Below, piece after piece: positions 1-8,150 of a stretch of DNA of 40,138 bases (its first letter is position 1; the number at the start of each line of letters is the position of its first letter). The stretch covers positions 1 to 40,138 of the forward strand of contig DASQDR010000014.1 in NCBI GenBank assembly GCA_035634055.1, given 5' to 3'. The notes beneath the pieces are model-generated. The model was not told the DNA's origin, ran no database searches, and saw nothing but the letters and a program-made list of their open reading frames with translations. Source of the stretch: JAICTV01 sp035634055 (lineage in GTDB: Bacteria > Planctomycetota > Phycisphaerae > Tepidisphaerales > Tepidisphaeraceae). Position numbers and translations under genes: made by a program.

Positions 1-2
1 CG

Positions 3-968
3 AGGAAAAAGCGGGCGGGACAGACCGCCGTGCGCGCCCGTCCCGGCCGCTCCGCCATCGCCAAGCCGCCCTCACCGCGCCGTCCAGCCGGTGGCGGCGA
101 CAGCGGCGGCGCCCGCGCGGCGAAGGTGCAGTTCACCCACACCGAGCGCGTCGTCTACCCTGAAGCGGGCTATACCAAGGGCGACGTCCTGGAGTTCTAC
201 CTGAAGGTGGCCGACAAGCTCCTCCCGCACCTGCGCGACCGGCCGATCACGCTCGAGCGCCTGCCGGACGGCGTGAAGGAGGGCGCGCCGCACTTCTGGC
301 AGAAGAACACGCCGAGCTACTACCCCAGGTGGATCCCGCGGGTAAAGCTGCCGACTACCGAGGCGGGCAAGTCGGTCGAGTACGCGCTGGTAAACGGCGT
401 CGAGTCGCTGCTTTACCTGGTGAACCAGAACGTGCTGACGTTCCACGTCTGGATGTCGCGCCAGCGCGAGCCGGATCGGCCGGACTACGTGCTGTTCGAC
501 ATCGACCCGCACCAGTCCACCTTCGCCAACGCCGTGAAGGTGGCCAAGGCGTTGCACGAGCTGCTGGACGCCGAGGGGGTGGAGAACTTCGTCAAGACCA
601 GCGGCAAGAGCGGCCTGCACGTGCTGACGCCGTGGGACGGCGACTTCGAATCGTCCCGCGCCTGGGCCGAGCGCATTGCCGACCGCGTGGCGGGCGAGCT
701 GCCGAAGATCGCCACCACCGAACGGACGATCGCCAAGCGCGGCAGCCGGGTCTACGTCGACGCGATGCAGAACGCCAAGGGCAAGCACGCCGTCCCGCCG
801 TACGTCCTGCGCGCCACCCCGGCCGCGACGGCTTCAATGCCGCTGGAGTGGAAGGAGCTCACGCCCACCCTGACGCCAAAGAAGTTCGACCTGAAATCCG
901 CCCTGGCGCGCATCACGAAACAGCCGAGGGATCCGCTGGCATCGTTGACGGGCGCGCCGAGGAACTGA
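3..968 (+). CDS. ligD: LigD-type NHEJ polymerase domain (5'-partial)
   Basis: Primase-polymerase (PolDom) module of bacterial non-homologous end-joining LigD, which fills in and adds nucleotides at double-strand breaks together with Ku. The frame stays open to the window edge; a GTG at position 30 is possible, but a basic/Gly-rich linker precedes the domain, so this is probably the C-terminal part of a longer ligase-polymerase protein. Numbering from that GTG, the domain begins near residue 32 (KVQFTHTERVVYPEAGYTKG). Metal-binding aspartates sit in FDIDP (D157, D159), followed by the TSGKSGLHV motif (~190-198) and a third acidic residue in YVDAMQN (D244). The C-terminal PPYVLRATP...PLEW segment is typical of the family. 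An upstream ligase domain is expected but lies outside the window. Confidence 0.87.
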   Translation, partial: RKKRAGQTAVRARPGRSAIAKPPSPRRPAGGGDSGGARAAKVQFTHTERVVYPEAGYTKGDVLEFYLKVADKLLPHLRDRPITLERLPDGVKEGAPHFWQKNTPSYYPRWIPRVKLPTTEAGKSVEYALVNGVESLLYLVNQNVLTFHVWMSRQREPDRPDYVLFDIDPHQSTFANAVKVAKALHELLDAEGVENFVKTSGKSGLHVLTPWDGDFESSRAWAERIADRVAGELPKIATTERTIAKRGSRVYVDAMQNAKGKHAVPPYVLRATPAATASMPLEWKELTPTLTPKKFDLKSALARITKQPRDPLASLTGAPRN

Positions 969-983
969 GTGAGGAAAAAGCAG

Positions 984-1147
<164 letters not shown>

Positions 1148-1166
1148 TTCCACTCTCTCCCCCGCG

Positions 1167-1195
1167 TTGTTGAACACCCACCCCCCGCATAGGAT
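1167..1195 (+). promoter_or_regulatory. Promoter of the UbiD gene, leaderless type
   Basis: TTGTTG at 1167-1172, a 17-base spacer and TAGGAT at 1190-1195. The -10 ends 9 bases before the ATG at 1205, so transcription should begin at or next to the start codon. No Shine-Dalgarno is present. Confidence 0.5.
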
Positions 1196-1204
1196 CGCAG
1201 CGAC

Positions 1205-2773
1205 ATGGCCACTGCCGCGACGCTGCGTGACTTCATCAATTTTCTCGACGGCGAGGGGGAGCTTTCGCGCGTGAAGGCGCGGGTGTCGCCGGTGCTGGAG
1301 ATCGCCGGCGTCTGCGACCGCGTCTGCAAGACGCCCGCCCCGCACGGGCACAAGGAGCGCGACAAGAACCGCGCCGCCGCCCTCGGCGGAAAGGCGCTGC
1401 TGTTCGAGAACGTCGAGGGGTCGGATTTCCCCGTCGCCATCAACACCTTCGGCTCCTACTGGCGCGTCAACCAGGCCCTCGGCACCGACTCGCTCGACGC
1501 GCTGGCGGACCGCGTGCAGCAACTGGTCAAGCCGGAGATTCCCTCCACGCTGATCGAGAAGATGAAGCGGCTGCCGGACCTGATCAAGATGGCGTCGTTC
1601 CCGCCCAAGGTCGTCCGCAGCGGCATCTGCCAGGAGGTCGTGCTGGAGGGGGACAAGGCCGACCTGACGAAGCTGCCGATCATCCAGTGCTGGCCGCTCG
1701 ATGGCGATCTGTCGTCCGGGCAGGTGTTCGATCCCGCCGGCGCGCGCGAGGCCGCGCAGCGACAGACCGGCACCGGGCGCTACATCACCCTCGGCGGCAT
1801 CTACACGCGCAACCCCGTCACCGGCGACCGCAACATCGGCATGTACCGCGTGCAGGTGTTCGGCCCGCGCAAGGCGGCCATGCACTGGCACCTGCACCAC
1901 GACGGCGCCCGCCACTTCCGCCTCTGGCAACAGCGCGGCGAGCGCATGCCGCTGGCAATCGCGCTCGGCGGCGAGAGCGTCATGCCCTACGCCGCCACCG
2001 CGCCGCTCCCGCCGGGAATCGAGGAACTGCTCTTCGCCGGCTTCCTCAACGGCGGCGGCATTGACCTCGTGCGCTGCCGCACCATCGACATGCACGTCCC
2101 GGCCAACGCCGAGATCGTCATCGAGGGGTACGTCGACCCGAACGAGAAGCTGCTCGAAGGCCCGTTCGGCGATCACACCGGCTTCTATTCCCTCGCCGAT
2201 TGGTACCCCGCGTTCCACGTCACCGCCATCACGCACCGGAAGAACCCGATCTACCCCACGACGATCGTCGGCAAGCCGCCGATGGAGGACTACTTCCTCG
2301 GCAAGGCCACTGAGCGCGTCTTCCTCCCGCTGCTGAAGATGCTGATCCCCGACATCGTCGACTACTCGCTGCCGATCAGCGGCGTGTTCCACAACTGCGC
2401 GTTCATCAAGATCCGCAAGGAGTACCCCTACCAGGCCCGCCGCGTGATGCACGCGATCTGGGGCGCGGGGCAGATGGCGTTCACGAAGTTCATCGTGGTG
2501 GTGGACGAGCACGTGGACGTCCACGACGAGCAGGACGTCCTGTTCCACCTCTTCGCCAACTGCGACCCGCAGCGCGACACCGAGATCGTCCACGGCCCGG
2601 TCGACATCCTGGACCACGCTTCCCCGGACCTGGGCGCCGGCAGCAAGATGGGATTCGACGCGACGATCAAGCTCCCCGCCGAGGGCCGCGTCCGCGCCTG
2701 GCCGAAGGAACTGGAGATGGATCAGGCAACGAAGGATCTGGTAACGCGGAAGTGGCGCGAGTACGGGCTCTGA
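1205..2773 (+). CDS. UbiD family decarboxylase
   Basis: Prenylated-FMN-dependent decarboxylase of the UbiD family, 522 aa, a normal full length. The family removes a carboxyl group from aromatic or alpha,beta-unsaturated acids, classically in ubiquinone synthesis and also in futalosine-type menaquinone synthesis. Visible signatures are NIGMYRVQ (210-217) followed by MHWHLHHDGARHF, and EGPFGDHTGFYS (318-329), which carry the Arg and Glu residues around the cofactor. A MenG/UbiE methyltransferase lies 2.6 kb downstream, so a quinone role is the best inference. Which substrate it uses cannot be read from sequence, and UbiD relatives also act on other aromatic acids. The ATG at 1205 sits 9 bases behind a -10 box, which supports this start. 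The cofactor-making UbiX partner is not in the window. Confidence 0.9.
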   Translation: MATAATLRDFINFLDGEGELSRVKARVSPVLEIAGVCDRVCKTPAPHGHKERDKNRAAALGGKALLFENVEGSDFPVAINTFGSYWRVNQALGTDSLDALADRVQQLVKPEIPSTLIEKMKRLPDLIKMASFPPKVVRSGICQEVVLEGDKADLTKLPIIQCWPLDGDLSSGQVFDPAGAREAAQRQTGTGRYITLGGIYTRNPVTGDRNIGMYRVQVFGPRKAAMHWHLHHDGARHFRLWQQRGERMPLAIALGGESVMPYAATAPLPPGIEELLFAGFLNGGGIDLVRCRTIDMHVPANAEIVIEGYVDPNEKLLEGPFGDHTGFYSLADWYPAFHVTAITHRKNPIYPTTIVGKPPMEDYFLGKATERVFLPLLKMLIPDIVDYSLPISGVFHNCAFIKIRKEYPYQARRVMHAIWGAGQMAFTKFIVVVDEHVDVHDEQDVLFHLFANCDPQRDTEIVHGPVDILDHASPDLGAGSKMGFDATIKLPAEGRVRAWPKELEMDQATKDLVTRKWREYGL

Positions 2774-2862
2774 TGACGCAGGATGTGCATTAACTCGATG
2801 GGGCGCGTCAAGGCGGAGTCGCGGGAGATGCGCTGGCGTGACGCGTGGCCTGTTCGTGCCGA

Positions 2863-2891
2863 TTGGATTGGCCCGATCGTGCGGGTACAAC
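2863..2891 (+). promoter_or_regulatory. Promoter of the HD-like hydrolase gene, leaderless type
   Basis: TTGGAT at 2863-2868, 17 bases, then TACAAC at 2886-2891, 8 bases before the ATG at 2900. This promoter favours 2900 over the upstream in-frame ATG at 2783, which would fall outside the transcript. Confidence 0.5.
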
Positions 2892-2899
2892 ATCGGCCG

Positions 2900-3532
2900 A
2901 TGGGCGCGGACGCGGGAGAGCTTCGGAAAGGTTGGGAGGCGGCGACCGAGGGGCTGGGGACGCCGGCGGCGCGGGGGGAAATCTTCGATCAGCTCTGCGC
3001 CGCCTATACCGGTCCGGACCGGCACTACCACGGGATCGGGCACATCGCCGACTGCCTGCGCGAGTTCGACCCCGTGCGCGCGCAGGCGACGAATGCTCGT
3101 GCGGTGGAACTGGCGATCTGGTTCCACGACGTGGTGTACGACGGCAGGCGGGCGGACAACGAGCAACGTTCCGCCGACGCCGCCGACGCCGCCCTGCAGC
3201 GGCTCGGCGGCAGCGCGACGCTGCGGCGCGACGTTGGGGACCTCATCCTGCTCACGCGCCACACCCAGACGCCCGCGACGGTCGACGGCATGCTGATGAT
3301 CGACATCGACCTGGCCAGCCTTGGCATCGCCCCCGATGCATTTGATGCCAATGGCGACGCGATCCGCCGCGAGTACCCGCACGTCGCCGACGCGGACTTT
3401 TTCCGCGCCCGCATCAACCTTTTAGGGCGATTCCTCGACCGGCCGCGAATTTATTACACGCAGGTCTTCTTCGACCGCTACGAGCGCGCCGCACGCGCGA
3501 ACCTCGAGCGCACGCTGCTGGCGCTGCGATAG
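2900..3532 (+). CDS. Predicted HD-superfamily metal-dependent phosphohydrolase
   Basis: A 210-aa protein resembling the COG4339 group of HD-type predicted phosphohydrolases (often carried in databases under an odd NMDA-receptor-subunit name). Metal-site motifs are visible: YTGPDRHYHGIGHI (~36-49) with paired histidines, and AIWFHDVVYDGRRADNEQRSA (~70-90) with the adjacent His-Asp pair. A later LIMIDIDLASLG-like segment is also typical. Substrate unknown; nucleotides or similar phosphoesters are plausible for HD proteins. The frame extends upstream to 2783, but that extension is Arg/Trp-rich, unlike the family, and lies before the promoter. The gene follows the UbiD gene by 126 bases and has its own promoter, so it is probably transcribed alone. 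Confidence 0.75.
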   Translation: MGADAGELRKGWEAATEGLGTPAARGEIFDQLCAAYTGPDRHYHGIGHIADCLREFDPVRAQATNARAVELAIWFHDVVYDGRRADNEQRSADAADAALQRLGGSATLRRDVGDLILLTRHTQTPATVDGMLMIDIDLASLGIAPDAFDANGDAIRREYPHVADADFFRARINLLGRFLDRPRIYYTQVFFDRYERAARANLERTLLALR

Positions 3533-3691
3533 GCTGACGGAAACGCTTTGAAGATGGTGGGCTGCGCGACGCGCGCTGGGAGGAGACGCCCCACGTCGCG
3601 GCCGAAGAGCGCGCGCCGCCGTGTGGCCGGCACCTTCCGTGCCCGTCTCCCGCCGAAACCGACAAGACAAGTGTCGCCCCGACGGCGGCCG

Positions 3692-3982
3692 TCAATCCCG
3701 GTCCGCGCGGCGCAGTTCGCGCGGCCGAGGGCCCCGCCAGTTCGGGGGCGAAGGGTCCGCGCTCTGCACGGACCGGAGGTGGTGGTGCGGCGCCGGCCGC
3801 GGGGGCGGGACCGTGCGCGCCACCGCGAGCATCCCGAGCAGCAGGATTACGACCAGCATCGCCAGCCCCATCACCACCATCGGGCCCGGCGTTCCGGCGT
3901 GGGCGGCGCGGCTGCCGCACCGCGGGCAGAAGCGCGCGGCGCTGGGGAGGACTCGGCGGCACTGGAAGCAGTTTCTGGCCAT
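3692..3982 (-). CDS. Small zinc-ribbon membrane protein
   Basis: A 96-aa protein with an N-terminal zinc ribbon of two CxxC knuckles (C5-F-Q-C8 and C19-P-R-C22), then one hydrophobic segment at about 36-55 (VVMGLAMLVVILLLGMLAVA) and a Pro/Arg/His-rich tail. The arrangement fits a cytosolic zinc-ribbon on a membrane anchor. No specific family recognised. It is divergent from the small acidic gene at 4019 and convergent with the HD-like gene. The longer frame upstream of the chosen ATG is poorly protein-like and overlaps the opposite gene. Confidence 0.55.
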   Translation of the reverse strand: MARNCFQCRRVLPSAARFCPRCGSRAAHAGTPGPMVVMGLAMLVVILLLGMLAVARTVPPPRPAPHHHLRSVQSADPSPPNWRGPRPRELRRADRD

Positions 3983-4018
3983 CGCGCGGTTCCTATGCCG
4001 CACGATATCATACCTGGC

Positions 4019-4213
4019 GTGATCCGAATCCGCGAAATCACCGATCCGGAGCTGAAGCAGAAGGTCGTGGCCGCGCTCGCGGAGCGACGCGGAATGTCGG
4101 CGGCGGCGATCCCGGAGTGGTATGAGCTGGACGACGCGGATTACGTGGACCTGCTGAACGATATCCGGGAACAGGAGTCTCCCCCGGGATGGGAGGAGGA
4201 TCCGCGGGAGTAG
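4019..4213 (+). CDS. Small acidic hypothetical protein
   Basis: A 64-aa hydrophilic protein rich in Glu/Asp, containing ITDPELKQKVVAALAERRGM and a DDADYVDLLNDI stretch; it looks helical and soluble. No family recognised. The GTG at 4019 is preferred because TATCAT at 4006-4011 ends 7 bases before it, the spacing seen at other leaderless starts here. An ATG at 3995 would add eight residues. It diverges from the zinc-ribbon gene with a 36-base gap, so the pair may share a control region. Confidence 0.5.
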   Translation: MIRIREITDPELKQKVVAALAERRGMSAAAIPEWYELDDADYVDLLNDIREQESPPGWEEDPRE

Positions 4214-4232
4214 CGTCGGTGACCGGAGCAGC

Positions 4233-4308
4233 AGGATTGGGGATTGGCGATTGAAGACTTGAAAGGCTGCGGGTCCCCCGCCGTTCAAGTTCCAATGGTC
4301 AATCGCCC
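4233..4308. repeat. Two-armed palindrome, GGCGATTG word
   Basis: Left arm 4233-4262 (GGATTGGCGATTGAAGACTT core) pairs imperfectly with 4284-4308, which reads GGGCGATTG and TTGGAACTTGAA on the other strand. It sits between the convergent genes ending at 4213 and 4373. The same GGCGATTGGAA word recurs around the terminator at 8690-8765. Confidence 0.6.
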
Positions 4309-4323
4309 GTCGTCCACAGCCCA

Positions 4324-4358
4324 GCCCTCATCTCAACCCTCTCCCGGGGGAACGGGAG
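4324..4358. repeat. REP-like CCCTC...CTCTCCC element
   Basis: A CCCTCATCTCAACCCTCTCCC-type run followed by a short TCTCCCG/CGGGAGA hairpin, just beyond the transaminase stop codon. The word matches the larger paired element at 24131-24260. Confidence 0.55.
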
Positions 4359-4372
4359 ACGAGAGCAGGTGC

Positions 4373-5260
4373 TCACACGGCGATCCTGGCGGGTTGGCGC
4401 GGGGCCGAGGTCTCGGCGCGGACGCGGTCTCGCACGGCGCGGTGCAGCCTCGCGGTGATGGGGCCGCACTGGGCGCGGGCGACAGGGTGGTCGTTCCACT
4501 GCGACACCCATGCGATTTCGCGGGTCGTGCTGGTGATGAACAGCTCGTCGGCCCGCCGCGCCGCTTCCTCGCTCAGCGGGCGCTCGTCGATCGGGATGCC
4601 GAGTTGCTCCGCACACTGGAGGACGACCAGGCGGGTGATGCCCGGCAGCACGCGCGAGCCCACAGGGTGGGTGACCAGGTTGCCGCGGATGACCGCGAAG
4701 AGGTTGCTCGTCGAGCACTCGCTGACCATCTTGTTGTCGACGAAGACCGCCTCGTCGCAGTCGTGCGCCAGCGCCTCGTTCTTCGCCAGCACGTGGCCGA
4801 TCAGGCCGATCGACTTCACCCAGCAGCGCTTCCACCGCTCGTCGTCGACCGCCCAGAGCTTGATGCCGTCGCCCTGCCCGGGCTCGTTCACCGGCGGGAG
4901 CGGGCGGGCGTAGAACAGCAGCGTCGAGCCGGGGCGGTCGGGGAACTTGTGGTTGCGCGGGCTGGCGCCGCGGGTGGCTTGCAGGTAGATCATCCCCTCG
5001 CGGATGCCGGTGCGCGGGATAAAGTTGCGGATCGCCTGGCCGATCGCCTCGACGCGCATCGGCAGCGGCATGTGGATGCCGTCGGCGGAGCGCTGGAGTC
5101 GCTCCATGTGCTCGCCCAGCGTGAACGGGACGCCGTTGTACAGGCGGACGACCTCGTAAACGCCGTCGGCGAACTGGTAGCCGCGGTCCTCGACGCCAAT
5201 GCTGGCGTCGGACATGGGGATCACGTCGCCGTTGAGCCAGATCAGTTCCTGCTGCTGCAC
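4373..5260 (-). CDS. dat: D-amino-acid (D-alanine) transaminase
   Basis: A 295-aa fold-type IV PLP aminotransferase that interconverts D-alanine and D-glutamate via 2-oxo acids, supplying D-amino acids for peptidoglycan. It is closer to Bacillus D-alanine aminotransferase than to IlvE: EDRGYQFADGVYEVVRLYNG is nearly the Bacillus sequence. From memory of that enzyme, key residues align at a constant offset of +4: Y35 (Y31), R102 and H104 (R98, H100, the carboxylate trap), PLP lysine K149 (K145, in VKSIGLIG) and E181 (E177). The start is GTG with GGAAGG upstream; the N-terminal strand IWLNGDVIP matches the family, so no later start is likely. It diverges from MenG. Confidence 0.85.
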   Translation of the reverse strand: MQQQELIWLNGDVIPMSDASIGVEDRGYQFADGVYEVVRLYNGVPFTLGEHMERLQRSADGIHMPLPMRVEAIGQAIRNFIPRTGIREGMIYLQATRGASPRNHKFPDRPGSTLLFYARPLPPVNEPGQGDGIKLWAVDDERWKRCWVKSIGLIGHVLAKNEALAHDCDEAVFVDNKMVSECSTSNLFAVIRGNLVTHPVGSRVLPGITRLVVLQCAEQLGIPIDERPLSEEAARRADELFITSTTREIAWVSQWNDHPVARAQCGPITARLHRAVRDRVRAETSAPRQPARIAV

Positions 5261-5349
5261 AGGTGCACCGCCTTCCGTGGTCGTCGGCGCCGCGCGTTGC
5301 CCGCGCGCGTCGCGCGTGAGGTGACACAGACGTCCATGTCTGCCCCGCC

Positions 5350-5355
5350 TATATT
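5350..5355 (+). promoter_or_regulatory. -10 box of menG, leaderless type
   Basis: TATATT ends 7 bases before the ATG at 5363. It lies after the alternative in-frame ATG at 5336, so it argues for the later start. I see no good -35. Confidence 0.45.
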
Positions 5356-5362
5356 ATCGGCC

Positions 5363-6196
5363 ATGCCCGACGCTGCACAGCACTCTGCGCCGAGTTCTTC
5401 CCCAACGGCTGCGGGCGCGGCAGCGTCGCCGGCGTGGGACGACTCGCTGTTGGCCAACCCACACGCGGTGGCCGACAAGCGCCGCCGGGTGCGGCAGATG
5501 TTCGCCGCCATTGCGCCCAGCTACGACCTGAACAACCGGCTGCACAGCTTGTGGCAGGACCAGCGGTGGCGGAAGAAGGCGGTGAGCCTCGCGGAGTTGA
5601 AACCTCTCGATGAGGTCATTGATGTCGCCTGCGGCACGGGCGACCTGTCACTCGCGTTCGCGAAGGCGCTCGATCAGCTTCGGGAACTCAGGATGCCGCA
5701 CCAAGGCGTTGCTGGGAACGTGCTCGGTGTCGACTTCACGTTCGAGATGCTGCCGATCGCAAACCGTAAGTCCAAGGCCACAAACTGCAAATTTGTCAAC
5801 GGCGACGCTCAATCCCTGCCGCTCCCGGACGCGTCGGCCGACGTCGCCTCCATCGCGTTCGGCATCCGCAACGTGCAGGACCCGGCGGCGGCGGTCCGCG
5901 AGTTTCACCGCGTGCTTCGGCCGGGCGGGCGGGTGATCGTGCTGGAGTTCTCGCTGCCGACCAACCCGCTGCTGCGCGGCCTGTACAACTTCTACTTCCG
6001 CCAGGTCCTGCCGCGGACGGCGACGCTGATCAGCGGCGACAAGACCGGTGCGTACAAGTACCTGCCCCAGAGCGTCAACACGTTCATCGGCCGCCAGCAG
6101 ATGATGCGGATGCTCGCCGACGCCGGCTTCGGCCAGATAGAGCAGTTCCCCATGACCTTCGGCGTGTGCGTCTGCTACCGCGGGGTGAAGCGGTAA
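5363..6196 (+). CDS. menG: Demethylmenaquinone methyltransferase (UbiE/MenG family)
   Basis: A 277-aa SAM-dependent C-methyltransferase that performs the ring methylation converting demethylmenaquinone to menaquinone (the ubiquinone equivalent in UbiE). SAM motif I is VIDVACGTGDLSL (85-97). The family block GIRNVQDPAAAVREFHRVLRPGGR follows, then LEFSLP, and the C-terminal half (YNFYFRQVLP, YKYLPQSVNTF) is characteristic of UbiE/COQ5. The first ~40 residues are an Ala/Ser/Pro-rich extension not usual in the family. An in-frame ATG at 5336 would add nine residues, but the -10 box lies between the two ATGs. With the UbiD gene upstream this suggests menaquinone synthesis, although the two genes are not in one operon. 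Confidence 0.88.
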   Translation: MPDAAQHSAPSSSPTAAGAAASPAWDDSLLANPHAVADKRRRVRQMFAAIAPSYDLNNRLHSLWQDQRWRKKAVSLAELKPLDEVIDVACGTGDLSLAFAKALDQLRELRMPHQGVAGNVLGVDFTFEMLPIANRKSKATNCKFVNGDAQSLPLPDASADVASIAFGIRNVQDPAAAVREFHRVLRPGGRVIVLEFSLPTNPLLRGLYNFYFRQVLPRTATLISGDKTGAYKYLPQSVNTFIGRQQMMRMLADAGFGQIEQFPMTFGVCVCYRGVKR

Positions 6197-6202
6197 ATCG
6201 CC

Positions 6203-6260
6203 ACGCGCCCAAGACGTGGCTTGGGTTTGCCGTGGCCTGGTGCACCGTGGCTTGGGCGTC
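6203..6260. repeat. CTTGGG hairpin after menG
   Basis: CCCAAG and CTTGGG arms flank ACGTGG just after the menG stop, and GTGGCTTGGG is repeated about 35 bases later, so alternative stems can form. A possible transcript-end structure without a T-run. CTTGGGTTT(C/G)C is shared with the gap near 1020. The remaining bases to 6373 show nothing else. Confidence 0.4.
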
Positions 6261-6373
6261 CCGCCCGAGTGCTCACCGCGGCAGCGGCTCCTCATCTGCC
6301 GCCGGCTAACGGCCGCATATGCTCGGGCAAGATGCCCAAGTCCCGTGTCGGCGCGATTGCCTGCCCGCCCCGC

Positions 6374-6820
6374 TCAATCGTCGCTCGAGAGCCGCGTCGC
6401 GAAGAGCAGGTCCAACGCCGCGATGCCCAGCACCGCCGCGGCGACGGCGGCATACGAGCCGGGCTTGCGGGTCTTGGCCGCGCCGACGCCGAGCAGGACG
6501 CCGTCCAGGCTATCGCCGGCGACGCGCGACCAGACGCCGGGCGTGGGGTCCTTGTGCGCCAGAATGTCGATGCCGTGGCCGATCTCGCGCATGCCGACGG
6601 CGCGGATCACGCCGCCCGACTGCTGATCCTCCAGGCCCATCAATTTCTGCACCGCCCGCGTCCCCGCCAGCGACGCCACGCCCAGGGCGATGCTCGCCCA
6701 CCCCAGCGCGCGGGCGCCGCGCACGTCGGGGTCCCGCTCGCTGCCGCGCTGGACGATGTTGCGGTACGGGTGGCGAACGTACGACTTGAGCGTGGGCCTG
6801 CGCGCCTCGGTGAAAAACAT
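6374..6820 (-). CDS. Membrane protein, DUF4267-like
   Basis: A 148-aa protein. A hydrophobic segment lies around residues 39-57 (ARALGWASIALGVASLAG), another in GVLLGVGAA, and a third near the C-terminus (YAAVAAAVLGIAALDLLFA). The layout ALGWASIALG...GVIRAVGMREIGHGIDIL...WSRVAGDSLD resembles the small membrane modules seen alone (DUF4267-like) or at the N-terminus of some cyclase/SRPBCC membrane proteins. No enzymatic residues are obvious; function unknown. The ATG at 6820 follows GAGGAG with good spacing, and the upstream frame is Arg/Pro-rich and not protein-like. It is convergent with menG. Confidence 0.6.
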   Translation of the reverse strand: MFFTEARRPTLKSYVRHPYRNIVQRGSERDPDVRGARALGWASIALGVASLAGTRAVQKLMGLEDQQSGGVIRAVGMREIGHGIDILAHKDPTPGVWSRVAGDSLDGVLLGVGAAKTRKPGSYAAVAAAVLGIAALDLLFATRLSSDD

Positions 6821-7093
6821 CGGTGTCTCCTCTTCTTTCCTTCCGGAGCCTAGCCCCGCCGCGTCCAGCACTTGCTGGCTCAGTTGCTCGCGTGGCGGCG
6901 GTGGTTCGATCGCGGCCGGTCGGCCACCTGGTCCGACGCGCAGCCGCGATTTCCGTACGGTCGCGTCTCGCAAATGACGCGCCCAAACGAGCGGTCTCTT
7001 CCATCATCGTGCAGTGACTTGGCGGGAAACCTCAGTGCGTGGCGGCGGCGGCGGCGGCGGGCACCAGCGGGGTGCGGGATAAATCGGACAGTT

Positions 7094-8026
7094 TTACTGC
7101 CCGCGCGCCTGCGCCGTGTCCAGTGGCGTACGGATGCGCTGGAGGAGATCCGCGCGCTGCGTCGGCGTGAGCGGCTCGACCAGCAGGGTGAGCTTGGCGT
7201 CGTCGATGCGCACGTCCGTCAGGCGGACGGGGACGGATTGGCCGCGGTCGACCAGCGGGAGGAAGAGCACCGGCTCGGCCGGCTCGCGCCGTGCCATGTT
7301 GAGGAACAGCCGCCCCATCGTCGCCGCCATCGCCGAGCTGTTGGCCGCGCCCGACGAGTCGATCCGCGCCTGCCGCGACCACGTCGGCAGCTTCTCGCGC
7401 ACCGAGGCGGCGAGCCGGTCGCGGTACGGGGCCCAGACCGACTCCGGCAGCGGCAGCCGCCCGCCGGTCACCTGCGCCAGGTCGAGCCGCAGCCGCCCGT
7501 CGGCGTCGATCGACGGCGCGAACTGGAACGCGACGATCGCGCCGATATCGACGACTTTTCCGGCGAGGATCAGCCGCCCGTCGCGCAGGAGGAGCCGCGG
7601 GTCCTCCACGAACTTCGTGTACTTGTCCCCCCACCCGTACGCGGCGGACCACTTGTCGAACAGCGCGTTCAGCTCCTGCTGCGACACCGCGATGACGTGC
7701 CCGGTGAGGTGCTCCGCTTCAGTAGATCCCGACAGCGCGGCAGGCGCCGTAGCCGCGACGCCGGGCGTCGCCGGTCCCACTCCCCGTCGTGCGGCGCGGC
7801 CGCGCTGCGCATCGGCGCGGATCTGCTGCGCCCAGTTCTGCGCGTCGATCAGCTTGCTCTCGGCGGCGCGGGCGAGCTTCTCGCGCTCGGCCGGCGGCGT
7901 CGGCGCGCCCGCGCCGTACCACTCCGGCGCCGCGCGGAACTGCCGCAGGCCCCAGACCGATAACACGGCGCCGCCGAGCAGCACCAGGCTGAGCGCGAGC
8001 GCGATCCGTCGAACCCATTTCTTCAT
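7094..8026 (-). CDS. Membrane-anchored hypothetical protein
   Basis: A 310-aa protein with a basic N-terminus and one hydrophobic segment (about 8-28, IALALSLVLLGGAVLSVWGL) that serves as a signal anchor; the remainder is hydrophilic and should face the periplasm. It has AAPEWYGAG just after the membrane segment, an Ala/Gly-rich stretch around 85-105, and strand-like segments such as LLRDGRLILAGKVVDIG and LTDVRIDDAKLTLLVEPL. No named family recognised; its overall look (an anchored, lipid-binding-like beta/alpha domain) is only an impression. TACACT ends 9 bases before the ATG, supporting this start. It is divergent from the gene at 8151; the 272-base gap to the next gene (6821-7093) holds nothing I can identify apart from a GGC-repeat stretch. 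Confidence 0.6.
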   Translation of the reverse strand: MKKWVRRIALALSLVLLGGAVLSVWGLRQFRAAPEWYGAGAPTPPAEREKLARAAESKLIDAQNWAQQIRADAQRGRAARRGVGPATPGVAATAPAALSGSTEAEHLTGHVIAVSQQELNALFDKWSAAYGWGDKYTKFVEDPRLLLRDGRLILAGKVVDIGAIVAFQFAPSIDADGRLRLDLAQVTGGRLPLPESVWAPYRDRLAASVREKLPTWSRQARIDSSGAANSSAMAATMGRLFLNMARREPAEPVLFLPLVDRGQSVPVRLTDVRIDDAKLTLLVEPLTPTQRADLLQRIRTPLDTAQARGQ

Positions 8027-8035
8027 CGCCGCCGG

Positions 8036-8041
8036 AGTGTA
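8036..8041 (-). promoter_or_regulatory. -10 box of the 8026 gene, leaderless type
   Basis: TACACT on the minus strand ends 9 bases before the ATG at 8026. No convincing -35 and no Shine-Dalgarno. Confidence 0.4.
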
Positions 8042-8138
8042 GCCGCGCCGTCGTCACAGCCGCTACCGGCGGACCGGGCGATTCTTTATCCGGACGCTGC
8101 GGCAACCGTGGCGAGCGGCGCGGGCGGGCGGGGCATCG

Positions 8139-8144
8139 TAGATT
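8139..8144 (+). promoter_or_regulatory. -10 box of the 8151 gene, leaderless type
   Basis: TAGATT ends 6 bases before the ATG at 8151. It is the weakest member of the leaderless set and lacks a visible -35. Confidence 0.3.
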
Positions 8145-8150
8145 TCGCGC

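Noticed and set aside
4373..5260. Branched-chain aminotransferase IlvE for the class IV transaminase
   Set aside because: The EDRGYQFADGVYEV motif and RxH carboxylate trap match D-alanine aminotransferase better than IlvE.
4244..5362. N-terminal 373 residues of the long frame that includes menG
   Set aside because: They are antisense to the D-amino-acid transaminase and precede the menG -10 box; menG begins at 5363.
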